Part shown: positions 25,508 to 35,379 of the stretch, piece by piece
How the letters are laid out: every line of letters begins with the position of its first letter
How positions within the stretch are numbered: the stretch's first letter is position 1
From: CAIVAT01 sp964355945
GTDB taxonomy: Bacteria > Bacteroidota > Bacteroidia > Bacteroidales > FEN-979
DNA length: 64,000 bases
Direction: 5' to 3'
Assembly: GCA_964355945.1 (NCBI GenBank)
Contig: CAYHGE010000005.1
Coordinates: 1-64,000 of the forward strand
The notes under the pieces: model-generated
Database searches by the model: none
Told to the model about the DNA's origin: nothing
The model's input: only the letters and a program-made list of their open reading frames with translations
Made by a program: the position numbers and the translations under genes

Positions 25508-27430
25508 TTATTTGCTGAAATCTTTGGTTGAATTGTCTTTTTGTGTTAATAGAGAGATAACAATCAAGGTGATGATTGACAAGGGTATTGAAATAATTCC
25601 GGGATTATCCAATGGGATGAGTGCATCCTTTGGAACCAGACCATATTTTTCATACATGGTCGGGGATACCGCAATAATTCCAATCGAAGAGACAATACCC
25701 ACGATGATGGACCATGCAATACCTTTTGCAGTTGTCTTTTTCCAGAACAGCAGAAACAGGATAGCCGGGAGGTTGGCAGATGCTGCAACAGCGAAGGCCA
25801 GCCCGACCAGGAACGACACGTTCATGCCTTTAAATAAAATGCCCAGCACGATTGCAAAGATCCCAACGCAAAAGGCAGCAATCTTTCCGGCTTTTACTTT
25901 CTCTTTATCGGTCATTTCAATTTGAAGGTACTTATCAATGAAGTCATGCGCAATGGCGCCTGAGGAGGCTACAATGAGGCCGCTTACCGTGCCCAGAACA
26001 GTTGCAAATGCAATGGCAGAGATAATTGAAAACAAACCAATGCCAAAGGTTTTGGCGAGAAGAGGGCCTGACATGTTGCTGCTTTCAACATCTAAAACAC
26101 CGTTGATCATGGCGCCAAGTCCCATGTAAAGGGTTAAAACATAAAAAAATCCGATGGCTGCAATGGCAACGATGGTCGATTTTCGGGCAGCACGCTGACT
26201 CGGCACAGTATAATACCTGATCAGGATATGGGGCAAGGCGGAGGTTCCTAAAAACAACGCAAGCATCAAAGACAGGAAGTTGAGTTTATCCCAAAACGTT
26301 GCACCGGCAGCTTTTGACAGTTTGTACAACAGCCCCGGCTTCATAATATCTTCACCTTTGGTAGGCTTTTGATACCAAACAGTAATCTTATTGCCGGCTT
26401 CAGTGAAAACCTTTTTTGAAAATCGGACAACTTCACTTTTTTCAATTATTTTAATAAATTCAAAAGGGCCAACTGAACCAGTTTTATCAACTTCTTTGCC
26501 GTCAACAATTATTTTGCTGAGATGGCCAACCTGATAGAATTTCTTTTCTGACTTCGGAGCGCCGTTATATAATTTTTCACCATTTGGATTTTCCGAAGTG
26601 TAAAGCATTTCATCGAGCGTAGCTGTGTCATCCTTTTTGTTTAACTTAAACCAGCAGGTGACGCCATCTTTTTCGAGGTTGACGAAAACCAGCTTATCAA
26701 CCACCTTGATTGTTTTGACAATATATGCAGAGTCAGAAACAGTTACCAGGGTGTCATTTGTGACAAAAGCCTCTACCTTGGCAAATTTGTGGTAATTGGC
26801 ATTCGGGGTTAATGTTAACCCATTCTGCAGGATATAAATGGTAAGGATTGTGGAGAATATTACCAGCAAGGCTCCTTTAATGAACTGAACATACGTGGTG
26901 GAAGTCATCCCGGCAGTTGCAACAATAAATATTACAATGGAACCAACGATCACAACTCCCATCCAGTGTGGTAATCCAAGCAGTGGAACAACAAGATCGC
27001 CGGCACCAACCATTTGCGGAATAAGATAGAATACCGAAACAATCAGGGTGCTGATGGATGCCGCCAGTTTAATGGACTTCGCATCGAATTTTGCATCCAG
27101 GGCATCTGCAAAGGTGTATTTCCCGAGTTTTTTTAATGGTTCAGCCACCAGAAACAAGGCAACTACCCATCCCGCAAGATATCCGATGGAATAGAGGAAC
27201 CCGTCATAGCCCGAATAGGCAATCATTCCGCATATTCCTAAAAAGGAAGCAGCGGATAAATAATCTCCTGCAAATGCAATTCCATTTACCGCCCAGTGAA
27301 TGTTTCCTCCTGCAGCATAATAGCTTGCAGCGGATTTTGTTTTTCTGGCAAAGTAAAAGGATAAGCCCAATACCAAACCAACAATAAAAATAAAAATCAG
27401 AATAGCGAGGTTAGAAACGTCGTAAATCAT
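25508..27430 (-). CDS. Sodium:solute symporter, ActP-like, with a large inserted loop
   Basis: 640-residue inner-membrane symporter of the SSS (SLC5) family, closest to cation/acetate symporter ActP (549 residues in E. coli). Recognisable segments are SYYAAGGNIHW, AGDYLSAASFLG, GTSALPHILIRYYTVP and the C-terminal helices. Between helix 5 (ending about residue 203) and the conserved DIMKPG (361-366) there are about 155 residues where ActP has about 25. The insert is hydrophilic and beta-rich with many Lys and Asp residues, predicted on one side of the membrane. It follows the DUF485 gene by 18 bp, the usual yjcH-actP pairing, and is upstream of the barrel gene. Confidence 0.9.
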   Translation of the reverse strand: MIYDVSNLAILIFIFIVGLVLGLSFYFARKTKSAASYYAAGGNIHWAVNGIAFAGDYLSAASFLGICGMIAYSGYDGFLYSIGYLAGWVVALFLVAEPLKKLGKYTFADALDAKFDAKSIKLAASISTLIVSVFYLIPQMVGAGDLVVPLLGLPHWMGVVIVGSIVIFIVATAGMTSTTYVQFIKGALLVIFSTILTIYILQNGLTLTPNANYHKFAKVEAFVTNDTLVTVSDSAYIVKTIKVVDKLVFVNLEKDGVTCWFKLNKKDDTATLDEMLYTSENPNGEKLYNGAPKSEKKFYQVGHLSKIIVDGKEVDKTGSVGPFEFIKIIEKSEVVRFSKKVFTEAGNKITVWYQKPTKGEDIMKPGLLYKLSKAAGATFWDKLNFLSLMLALFLGTSALPHILIRYYTVPSQRAARKSTIVAIAAIGFFYVLTLYMGLGAMINGVLDVESSNMSGPLLAKTFGIGLFSIISAIAFATVLGTVSGLIVASSGAIAHDFIDKYLQIEMTDKEKVKAGKIAAFCVGIFAIVLGILFKGMNVSFLVGLAFAVAASANLPAILFLLFWKKTTAKGIAWSIIVGIVSSIGIIAVSPTMYEKYGLVPKDALIPLDNPGIISIPLSIITLIVISLLTQKDNSTKDFSK

Positions 27431-27448
27431 ATCATGTAGATGTTAACA

Positions 27449-27721
27449 TTAGTTTTTATTCATTTCATTTTCCATTTTCGTACAGAAATAATTATAGACG
27501 AATCCCATCACGATTGCCAGGATGATCAATCCGAAACCATAGATGATGGCAATATTTTGTCCTCCAATTAATTCCAGTCCCATTAATTCGGGCTTTGTCA
27601 AACCGATTAGCACAAAACCGGAATAAATAAGGGTGTATACCACAAATAAAATGACACCTAATTTTGATTTTTTGGCAGCTGCATTGTCTTTCCCAATTTC
27701 GACTGCGGGTTTATGAAGCAT
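27449..27721 (-). CDS. DUF485 small membrane protein (YjcH-like)
   Basis: 90-residue protein with two membrane helices (about 22-42 and 55-80), typical of DUF485 proteins such as YjcH, which are encoded just before acetate symporters and are thought to be small partner subunits. The gene has a strong Shine-Dalgarno (AAGGAGGA) before the ATG at 27721 and ends 18 bp before the ActP-like gene. The 169 bp upstream, up to the DUF294 gene, hold no other ORF. Confidence 0.85.
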   Translation of the reverse strand: MLHKPAVEIGKDNAAAKKSKLGVILFVVYTLIYSGFVLIGLTKPELMGLELIGGQNIAIIYGFGLIILAIVMGFVYNYFCTKMENEMNKN

Positions 27722-27890
27722 GGTTCCTCCTTTTTAAATGATAAATAGAACAAATGGGATGTGAGAAAATTGTGTGAATCAGCATAATCATGTAACCTAA
27801 CAATTGATAACATGACAAAATGCTCACCAAAGGTATCAATTGTTTTTTAATTAACAAGTGACCGCGAAAAAAGTCATCCGGCAGGAGCCG

Positions 27891-29540
27891 CTATAGAATT
27901 GATCGCTTAAAGTCGATATTGAGCCTGCTCTGCAGATCTGCAATCTGAGATAAGACTTTTTTCAAGGTTGCTTCTTCTGCTTCGAGTAGCCCGTGAAGGT
28001 CAACAAGGTTGTTCACCTCCTCGTGATGATCTAACTGAGATACCTGGTGCTGATATCGTAACTGCATCAGGAAATTATAACCAAAAAGAATCTCTTTATA
28101 CGTAGAATAGGGAATTACCTGGGCCTCATACAATGCCCGGATCCTGCCAGCCGTATTTGTGGAAGTGATTTTGTGGAAAACCGAATAGATTCGTGCAAAC
28201 ATAACATATGGTGTAATTCCGTACTTCAGATCAAAAAGCTCGCGGTCATCTTTCTTTTCGGTATGGATGGCGCCGGTCAACCCAACAGATGGTTTAAAGG
28301 AAAGAACGTTTTCCGCAAAATTGTAAAAAAATGATGCCCGGCCATCAGATACCATATTGATATGTTGCCTCAGTTCGTCGATTAGCCCGCCACTGCCATA
28401 AATAGCCCTGAAATCAAAAAAAATGGAAACCTCCATGAGATTTTTTGGTTCGGGTGTGGATACCCAGCGGGTAAAATAATTTTTCCAGCTATCCAGGGAT
28501 TTACACCAGAGGGGATTACTGGCCATTATCCGTCCTTTGCAAAATTGAAAGCCTGTCCTGTTGAGGTTTTCACAAACAGATTCCCCAAGTTTGTCGAACC
28601 ATGTTTGAACATACACTGCATCCATGCCGGGCACATCACGGTAAATGATCGCATTGTCCTGGTCTGTGGCCAGTGTTTGTTCCATGCGCCCTTCACTACC
28701 CAAAGCGACAAATGCAAATTCAACAGGAGGTTCCCCGATTTCATCAATGACGAGGGATATCAGTCTCCGGGTTACCCGGTCAGAAATAGCTGCGATACTC
28801 TTGCCAACAATGACAGGCTGCACCGACTGTTTGATCATTAAAGTCAGATATTGTAAGAACATCCGGTACAATTCAGTTAGTTCACCAACATTTTTTGCAC
28901 TTTCAATTTTATATTCGATGAACGAAAACGAGTTAAACAGTGGTTGAATGATGTCGGATTCATTCAAGATGCCTGTGATGGTTCCGACACTGTTTTTTGC
29001 AGCCAGATGCGAAATCCCATTGTTTTGCATCAGTTGAACTGCCTCATTCAGGGTGGATCCGGAATCTATTGAAACCAGCGGGGAACTCATGATTTCAAAT
29101 GCCGGTCCCTGAATGTTCAAACCGCTCATCACAGTCCTTTCGGCAATATCCCCTGCGGTTATGATACCTATTTTCATCCCTTCTTGTGTCGCAACAAGTA
29201 TGGCCCGGTCTCCTTTTTTCCTCATCATCTCTATAACCCGCGAAACAGGTGCATCCAACAGAACCTCCGCAACGGGAACGATGTATTGATCCACAGGATT
29301 TTGCATGATCAATGTATGCGACTGCAGCCAGGATTTGAATGCTTCCTCCTCCTTCTGCTGTTCAACCCGGGATGTAACGTCTTCAATGATGCCATCGCAC
29401 TGCAGATGCAGACCCTCTTTTTTCTGAACGACCATGGAGGCCGAAACAATGCAGATGGTTCCATCTTTTCTTTTCAGGTGAATGACGGCATGGCTGATTT
29501 TGCCAGCGATCAGCAACTGCTGACGATATTTTTTTTTCTC
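27891..29540 (-). CDS. Signalling fusion, C-terminal part: PAS tail, CBS pair, DUF294 nucleotidyltransferase
   Basis: 549 residues open from the gap edge to the stop, with no start codon until an internal Met, so this is the continuation of the gene at 29641. It begins with the end of a PAS domain (LIAGKISHAVIHLKRKDG ... GIIEDVT), then two CBS domains (about 96-135 and 150-200, adenine-nucleotide sensors). A DUF294-type nucleotidyltransferase follows, with ALGSEGRMEQTL (279-290) and TDQDNAIIY (292-300), the GlnD-like GS...DxD layout, and then the helical DUF294 C-terminal domain. In bacteria such proteins are often encoded beside ActP-like symporters and are thought to regulate them. The usual N-terminal cNMP-binding domain is absent. 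Confidence 0.85.
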   Translation of the reverse strand, partial: EKKKYRQQLLIAGKISHAVIHLKRKDGTICIVSASMVVQKKEGLHLQCDGIIEDVTSRVEQQKEEEAFKSWLQSHTLIMQNPVDQYIVPVAEVLLDAPVSRVIEMMRKKGDRAILVATQEGMKIGIITAGDIAERTVMSGLNIQGPAFEIMSSPLVSIDSGSTLNEAVQLMQNNGISHLAAKNSVGTITGILNESDIIQPLFNSFSFIEYKIESAKNVGELTELYRMFLQYLTLMIKQSVQPVIVGKSIAAISDRVTRRLISLVIDEIGEPPVEFAFVALGSEGRMEQTLATDQDNAIIYRDVPGMDAVYVQTWFDKLGESVCENLNRTGFQFCKGRIMASNPLWCKSLDSWKNYFTRWVSTPEPKNLMEVSIFFDFRAIYGSGGLIDELRQHINMVSDGRASFFYNFAENVLSFKPSVGLTGAIHTEKKDDRELFDLKYGITPYVMFARIYSVFHKITSTNTAGRIRALYEAQVIPYSTYKEILFGYNFLMQLRYQHQVSQLDHHEEVNNLVDLHGLLEAEEATLKKVLSQIADLQSRLNIDFKRSIL

Positions 29541-29640
29541 NNNNNNNNNNNNNNNNNNNNNNNNNNNNNNNNNNNNNNNNNNNNNNNNNNNNNNNNNNNN
29601 NNNNNNNNNNNNNNNNNNNNNNNNNNNNNNNNNNNNNNNN
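29541..29640. other. Assembly gap (100 N) inside the signalling fusion
   Basis: 100 N between the two PAS-containing halves. The frames on the two sides fit one gene only if the true missing length leaves remainder 2 on division by 3, so the 100 is nominal. The flanks do not overlap. Confidence 0.97.
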
Positions 29641-31276
29641 ACAGGATCAGTTCATACTGTCCGTCGGGCAAATCCCTCTGCTGGAATACCCTCAGAGTGG
29701 CTGGCTTGTTTGTGCTGCTGATGAGTGTGGAGAAGGATTGGCTGATCAGTTCATTTTCAGCAAAGCCGGTGAGTTCGCTGATCTTGTTGTTGAAAAATAT
29801 CATTTTATTGTCGAGAACCATGATCAACCCTTCCGTGGTGGCATCCACCAGTGTTTTGTATTTTTCCCTCGATACACGCAATAGGGACTCTGCATTTTTC
29901 CTCTTTTTTTCAATTTTCATGCTCTGAAGGGAGATGTAGGTCAGCAGCAGTGCAATGATTGATGAAATTCCGAGTGAAATGACTAGTAGTCGCTGGGTGA
30001 GGGAGGTAATCTCTTTTTTAACGTCCTCAATATAGATGCCTGTCCCAATGATCCATCCCCAGGGTTTAAAGGCTTTGACATAGGATAGTTTGGGAACAAT
30101 ATGCAGAGGGTCGTCTTTCCATTGCCACATATATTCCACATATCCATGACCGCCTCGACGGGTAACATCAACCATGTCGACAAACAGCTTTTTCCCGTGA
30201 GGATCGGAGAAACCAGACAGACTTTTTCCATTCAGATCGCTGCGATAAGGATGCATGATCATAACGGGTTTGGTGTCCGTAATCCAGAAATAGTCCTTGT
30301 TTTCATCACCGTACCGCAGGTATTGGATTCGCGAAATGGCTGTTTGCTGGGCTACGTCCCTTGTCATTAACCCATTGCGCTCATCGGTTTCGTATTTTTC
30401 AAGGATACTTGAGGCAGAATTGGTGAGTTCCTTGATCATCTGCCGTTTACCCAGCATGATGTTTTCTTTGAATCTTGGAATGATGATGAAAAAAATGGCC
30501 AGGAAAAACAACAAAATAGTCAGAAAGGTTGGCAGGATAATCTTTGCGAAAAATTTACTTTTTGGAATATCTTCACCGTTCAGAATGACCGGCAGTTTAA
30601 AGGGTTCTTCAACAGAATCTTCAAGCGTTATTTGTTGCAATGACAATAGCCTGAGAAAGACTTTTGACGTAATTGCAGCATCCACCCAGGCATCATGTAA
30701 CCCGGTAATCATCAGGCTGGTCATCCCTCCATGGAAACATATAAAATACAATTCATCCAGGGCCGGATACTTAAATCCGTTTCCATCCTCAGCAGGGATT
30801 TTACAGAGGTCTCTGCCCAGCTTCATGGTGCAGATCTTACGCTTGCCGGCAAAGGGGTTTTCGATGTTCAAACGGCTTAACTCACCTTCAATTAGCGGGA
30901 TGTCAAAATCGATGTTGTGGGCAACCAGGTATTCACAATTTTCGAGATCTTTCATAAAATCACTCCATACATGTGCAGGTTTCTCTCCTTTCTGCAGGAT
31001 GGAGGAGTCATCAATGCCATGGATAAGGGTTGAGCCGGCAGGGATGGGCAATTCCTGCCGGATATAGCGGTTGTGTGAACTGACCAGTTTGCCTTCAACA
31101 TCGAAAAGCAACCATGCTATTTGAATGATGCGAGGTAAGCTATTAGGATTAGAACTTTCCAATGCCTGTTTAGAGATCAAGCCGGTTGTTTCGGTATCCA
31201 GGATAAGGAATTTACCCCTGGTTTTCCCGGAGGGTTCAAAATGCAGGTCAACGTTTGACTGATCCGTTAATTCCAT
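29641..31276 (-). CDS. Signalling fusion, N-terminal part: DEDDh exonuclease, Cache sensor, PAS
   Basis: 545 residues from the ATG at 31276 to the gap. A DnaQ-like 3'-5' exonuclease comes first (about 20-210) with ExoI DTET (27-30), ExoII HNIDFD (120-125) and ExoIII HDAWVD (194-199), so the catalytic set is complete. A membrane helix (about 243-268), a single-Cache periplasmic sensor (about 270-420, DYFWITDTKPVMIMHPY; GWIIGTGIYIEDV), a second helix (429-451) and a PAS domain (from about 470) follow. The Cache fold binds small molecules such as organic acids, which fits the acetate-type symporter downstream. Together with the part at 27891 this is one protein of about 1,100-1,200 residues. It is the first gene of the operon. 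Confidence 0.85.
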
Positions 31277-31409
31277 TTTTGTGATTTTTTACACCTTGTA
31301 AAATTAGTTTTTCCTGTATAATGTCAAGCAGAAAACCATCCTGTCAAAGATCTTATATGCCTTGTAGTAAATTCTGCCATTTTGGAGGCTACCATATTGC
31401 ACCTTCTTA

Positions 31410-32771
31410 TCACTCAAGAATCAGCTTTTCTGTTTGTATTCTGGTTTCAGTTTTCAGTGAAACCAGGAAAACTCCTTTATGGTGCTTTGACAGGTCGATT
31501 TCCAGGTTTGCCGTCAGTTTGTTTGTAAGCTCCTTTGAGTATACGATATGTCCGTTAATATCAGTGATCTCAATGGATTTTTCGTTACCGGACAAGTAAA
31601 CGGTTATTTTTCCATCGGACGGGTTTGGAAATACAGCAGTCTTATATGAAGGCTGATTTTCACCGATCCCCGATGGGTTTGCTTTTCCCAGTGAATCAGA
31701 TTTTATCAGGATAATATTTCCATCCTTCTCCCCGGCAATGATAAACCCATGATCTTTTGTCGCCCGAACAGAGGTGCCATAATTCCCGATGGTGAATGAC
31801 CGCATAAAAGCCAGGTCACCGGTTTGTTTGTATTTGCTGAGCATGACTGCTGTACCTCCACCTCCGAACGATTCCATGACCCCGGTGGCAATGAGGTTGT
31901 GATCGGCGGTGTTGTCTGTTGAGATGAAACAGGAGTGCTGGTAGTGATTTCTGCTGGTCCACAATGTATCCCCTGCCGCATTTGTCCTGACCAGGTACCC
32001 CTGTGAATAGGAGATGCCGGCAGCCGGGACCATGCAGCCAGCAAGAAAATATCCGTGGTCAGTTGTCTGACTAACAGAATAGACATCTACCTTGCCATTC
32101 GGAGTACTGTATTTTTTTACCCAGGAGGAGTCGCCATCGGCATTCGTTTTTAGCAAAAAGGCAGAAAGGGTGGCCATCTCATACCCATCGTAATCACAAT
32201 TACCGGATACAACATAGCCGCCATCGCTGGTCTGGATCATGGAATATACTGCGCCATAGTTCTGAATTCCATAGACCTGGTAGGTTTTATGCCACAGAAG
32301 GGTGCCTGATCCGTCAGTTTTAATCAGGTTGGGCGAAGGCCATGGGGATGCAACAATGTATCCATGATCGCTGGTTTGGGCGATTCCTGTTGCGACCCTG
32401 CCCGGCAGGTGGCTTGTCCACAACGTATCCCCGTTTTTGTCGGTTTTAACCAGGAAAATGCTGTTGTCATTTCCGCAGATGATGAACCCGCTGTCCGACG
32501 TTTGCTGCATGATCCGTTCGGCATTGATTAAATAGTCGGGAAAAGTCCTTGACCAGAGGGTATCACCATACTCATTTGTGCGAAGCAGGAAGGCTCCCGG
32601 GCTGGGACTGATGTTCTTTCTGCCGCAGATGGCGTATCCGCCGTCAAATGTTTGCACAACCGTGTATGCCGACTCCTCCGTGCCCTGGTCATAGCTGCGC
32701 TGGAAGGTAATCTGGCTGAAGGAAAGCGAAGGAATAAAAACCAGCAATAAAAAACTTAACCGAAATTGCAT
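31410..32771 (-). CDS. Secreted T9SS cargo with beta-propeller-like repeats
   Basis: 453-residue surface protein: signal peptide (1-19, SLSFSQ), about seven repeats of the type QTSDGGY-(A/I)(I/V)-G followed by LxKT(D/N)xxGDTLW, and a C-terminal type A T9SS sorting domain (about 375-453: AVFPNPSDGKITVYLSG ... GVFLVSLKTETRIQTEKLIL). The repeats resemble bacterial propeller proteins annotated only as repeat or T9SS proteins; no enzyme motif is seen. The function is unknown, likely adhesion or binding outside the cell. The minus-strand upstream region has TAACTTTA, one base off the -7 consensus, about 33 bases before the ATG. Confidence 0.85.
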   Translation of the reverse strand: MQFRLSFLLLVFIPSLSFSQITFQRSYDQGTEESAYTVVQTFDGGYAICGRKNISPSPGAFLLRTNEYGDTLWSRTFPDYLINAERIMQQTSDSGFIICGNDNSIFLVKTDKNGDTLWTSHLPGRVATGIAQTSDHGYIVASPWPSPNLIKTDGSGTLLWHKTYQVYGIQNYGAVYSMIQTSDGGYVVSGNCDYDGYEMATLSAFLLKTNADGDSSWVKKYSTPNGKVDVYSVSQTTDHGYFLAGCMVPAAGISYSQGYLVRTNAAGDTLWTSRNHYQHSCFISTDNTADHNLIATGVMESFGGGGTAVMLSKYKQTGDLAFMRSFTIGNYGTSVRATKDHGFIIAGEKDGNIILIKSDSLGKANPSGIGENQPSYKTAVFPNPSDGKITVYLSGNEKSIEITDINGHIVYSKELTNKLTANLEIDLSKHHKGVFLVSLKTETRIQTEKLILE

Positions 32772-32862
32772 ACGCTGTTATTTTTATGCTAAAGTTATAT
32801 CATATTTCCGGGTTATTTACATCCCCAATCAATAAACCTTCACAAATACTTTAAACTCATTG

Positions 32863-32964
32863 CTATTGTGACTTTCTATTGTGCCATATTGTGTCTATTG
32901 TGGTTTGATACCGTGTATTATTCACCACAATAGGCACATAGACCACATTAGAAATGCACAATAG
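32863..32964. repeat. Cluster of CTATTGTG octamers, direct and inverted
   Basis: CTATTGTG occurs at 32863, 32876 and 32895, and its reverse complement CACAATAG at 32926 and 32957, with a near copy (ATATTGTG) at about 32886. The whole 102-bp block is an imperfect inverted repeat. It lies in the 280-bp stretch before the N run and the DUF5916 gene (32772-33053), in which no gene is seen. Confidence 0.75.
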
Positions 32965-33053
32965 AAAAATTGACATATTTTGTGTTTAAATGTGGATTAG
33001 CTGAACACAGTCATCGGCAAAAACACAGGTAAAACCGGATAAATTTAACCGGT

Positions 33054-33153
33054 NNNNNNNNNNNNNNNNNNNNNNNNNNNNNNNNNNNNNNNNNNNNNNN
33101 NNNNNNNNNNNNNNNNNNNNNNNNNNNNNNNNNNNNNNNNNNNNNNNNNNNNN
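33054..33153. other. Assembly gap (100 N) covering the 5' end of the DUF5916 gene
   Basis: 100 N. The signal peptide and first part of the carbohydrate-binding domain of the following gene, probably over 100 residues, are missing, so more than 100 bp are probably lost. Confidence 0.95.
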
Positions 33154-35340
33154 CATCCCGACAGTATTTGCAAGGAGCTCGGCCGTCGTGACCAGATCGA
33201 GATGCTGAACACCGACTACATCTCCTTCGACATCCTTCCTTACAACGACGGGCTCAACATGTACGAGTTCAAGGTGAGCCCGGCGAACCTGCAGAACGAT
33301 TGCAAATATTCAGCCATGGGTCAGGATATTACCTGGGATGCAGTATGGGAAAGCGCGGTCGTCATAAGTGATTCGGCATGGGTGGCCGAGTTAAAGATAC
33401 CGTATTCCGCCTTGAGATTTCCAAAGAATGAAGACCAGGTTTGGGGGATTAACATGTGGCGGAACATCCACCGGCATCACGAATTTTCAACATGGTCGTG
33501 GGTTGACAATAAAACGAATGATATTTTTCGCTTCTATGGCACCCTTACAGGCATCCATTCAATAAAACCCCCGGTCAGGTTATCTTTTACCCCCTATCTC
33601 TCGGGATATAATGTGAAAACGCCGGAAAATAAACGATGGGATTATTTTCTCCGCGGAGGGCTGGATGTTCGGTATGGCATTAACGAAAGCTATACCCTCG
33701 ACATGATGCTGATCCCCGATTTCGGACAGGTGCAATCGGACGATCAGGTGCTTAATCTCACTCCATTCGAGATCCGGTATGATGAAAAACGACAATTTTT
33801 CACCGAAGCAACTGAACTCTTCAACAAGTGCGAGATTTTCTATACCCGCAGGGTGGGAAGTGCTCCTAAAAACCGCAGTGCAGCTGAAGAAAGCCGCCAG
33901 CCGGAAGAGAAAATCACCGAGAATCCAGACCAGACACGCATCATCAATGCTACCAAAATTTCCGGCAGGAATGCAAAAGGATTGGGCGTCGGGTTTTTCA
34001 ATGGCATGACAACAAACACCTGGGCCACGCTGCAAGATACAATCACTGGTCTGACACGCAAGGTGATGACCCAGCCTTTTACAAACTACAATGTCCTCGT
34101 TTTTGACCAGAATCTGAAGAACAACTCTTACGTCACCCTCATCAACACCAACTACTATACCCCGGCTGATGGCTACTCGGCCAACGTCACCGGCGCTGAA
34201 ACAACCCTCAAGAACAAAAAAAGCACCCTCCAGGTCTTCGGCAGGGTGAATGTGAGCCAGAAATATGTTAAGCAATACAGCCCTCAATTCGGTCACCAGT
34301 ACCTTGTAGCGATTTCAAAGCCCGGCGGGAAGTTCCAGTACCAGCTGCTCCGCCAGGAGACCGGCGACACTTACGACCCGAACGACATGGGTTTCCTGTC
34401 ATACAACAATGAAGCATACAACAATCTGAGGCTTTCCTATAATATTTTTGACCCGGTATGGAAAATCATCAATTCGTCCACCCAGTTTCAGATTTTTTAC
34501 GCTACCCTTTATAAACCCTATAGTTTTAAGACACTGGAGTTCAATCTTGACAATAGCACCACCTTTAAGAAATACTGGAACAACTCGGTCTCCCTTGGAA
34601 TTCAGCCGCTGGGGTACAACGATTATTATGAGCCGCGTCTTTGGGGCCGGGTTTATAAAAAGCCCTGGAATTATTATGGCAGCTGGGGTTTTTCATCCGA
34701 TGCACGAAAACCATTCCGCTACTTTCACCAGCTCTACCTTGGATACAGCCCCGACAACAACAACCTCTCCTGGTCAGTCGGATTAATCCCGCGTGTCCGC
34801 CTGAGCGACAGGTTGTCGGTATCACTTGAAGTATGGATGGAACAGGAGCTAAATGACTATGGATGGGTGTCATCTTCGTTTGATTCAACCGGGATTCCGT
34901 CCATCTTCTTCGGCCGCAGGGATGTCACAACGGTGAACAATATCCTGAACATCAAATATATATTCAGTACCAAAGCCTCGGTATCACTCCGTGCCCGCCA
35001 TTACTGGTCGCAGGCAAACTACCTCTCTTTTTATACCCTGGATGTGGATGGTTCACTGAAGGATTCGTACTTCATGGAAGGACAGAACATCAATTTTAAC
35101 GCGTTCAGTGCCGACCTGCAGTTTGTCTGGTACTTTGCCCCCGGCAGCGAAATAAGCATTGTCTGGAAAAATGCCATCAACACTTTTGGCGAAGCGCTGG
35201 TTCATAATTATGTCACCGATCTGGGTAATACGCTGAATGCTCCACAGTCAAACAGCCTCTCGATTAAAATCCTCTATTATCTCGATTTTCTTACCATCAA
35301 AAAGGTGCTGTCGAAAAAGAACCCTCAGGAAATCCTGTAG
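33154..35340 (+). CDS. DUF5916 outer-membrane/surface protein, 5' end lost in gap
   Basis: 728 residues open from the gap edge (HPDSICKELGRRDQ). The first 110 residues are the end of a CBM9-like carbohydrate-binding fold (VWESAVVISDSAWVAELKIPYSALRF ... WGINMWRNI), and the rest is a DUF5916 region ending in many amphipathic strands (about 250-728), as in a large outer-membrane barrel. The FEIRYDEKRQFFTEATELF segment is highly typical of the family. These Bacteroidota proteins are thought to act in uptake or surface handling of an unknown ligand. The N-terminus is missing. Confidence 0.85.
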   Translation, partial: HPDSICKELGRRDQIEMLNTDYISFDILPYNDGLNMYEFKVSPANLQNDCKYSAMGQDITWDAVWESAVVISDSAWVAELKIPYSALRFPKNEDQVWGINMWRNIHRHHEFSTWSWVDNKTNDIFRFYGTLTGIHSIKPPVRLSFTPYLSGYNVKTPENKRWDYFLRGGLDVRYGINESYTLDMMLIPDFGQVQSDDQVLNLTPFEIRYDEKRQFFTEATELFNKCEIFYTRRVGSAPKNRSAAEESRQPEEKITENPDQTRIINATKISGRNAKGLGVGFFNGMTTNTWATLQDTITGLTRKVMTQPFTNYNVLVFDQNLKNNSYVTLINTNYYTPADGYSANVTGAETTLKNKKSTLQVFGRVNVSQKYVKQYSPQFGHQYLVAISKPGGKFQYQLLRQETGDTYDPNDMGFLSYNNEAYNNLRLSYNIFDPVWKIINSSTQFQIFYATLYKPYSFKTLEFNLDNSTTFKKYWNNSVSLGIQPLGYNDYYEPRLWGRVYKKPWNYYGSWGFSSDARKPFRYFHQLYLGYSPDNNNLSWSVGLIPRVRLSDRLSVSLEVWMEQELNDYGWVSSSFDSTGIPSIFFGRRDVTTVNNILNIKYIFSTKASVSLRARHYWSQANYLSFYTLDVDGSLKDSYFMEGQNINFNAFSADLQFVWYFAPGSEISIVWKNAINTFGEALVHNYVTDLGNTLNAPQSNSLSIKILYYLDFLTIKKVLSKKNPQEIL

Positions 35341-35379
35341 CAGTTTTTTACTACTTTAGCAGTCTAAAATTTTTACATC

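Noticed and set aside
29520..29540. Frameshift in the run of T at the gap edge
   Set aside because: The frame from the gap edge through the T run into the CBS part is open and encodes a normal PAS end, so no shift is needed.
32863..32964. CRISPR array
   Set aside because: The repeat is only 8 bp, spacing is irregular, both orientations occur and no cas genes are near.
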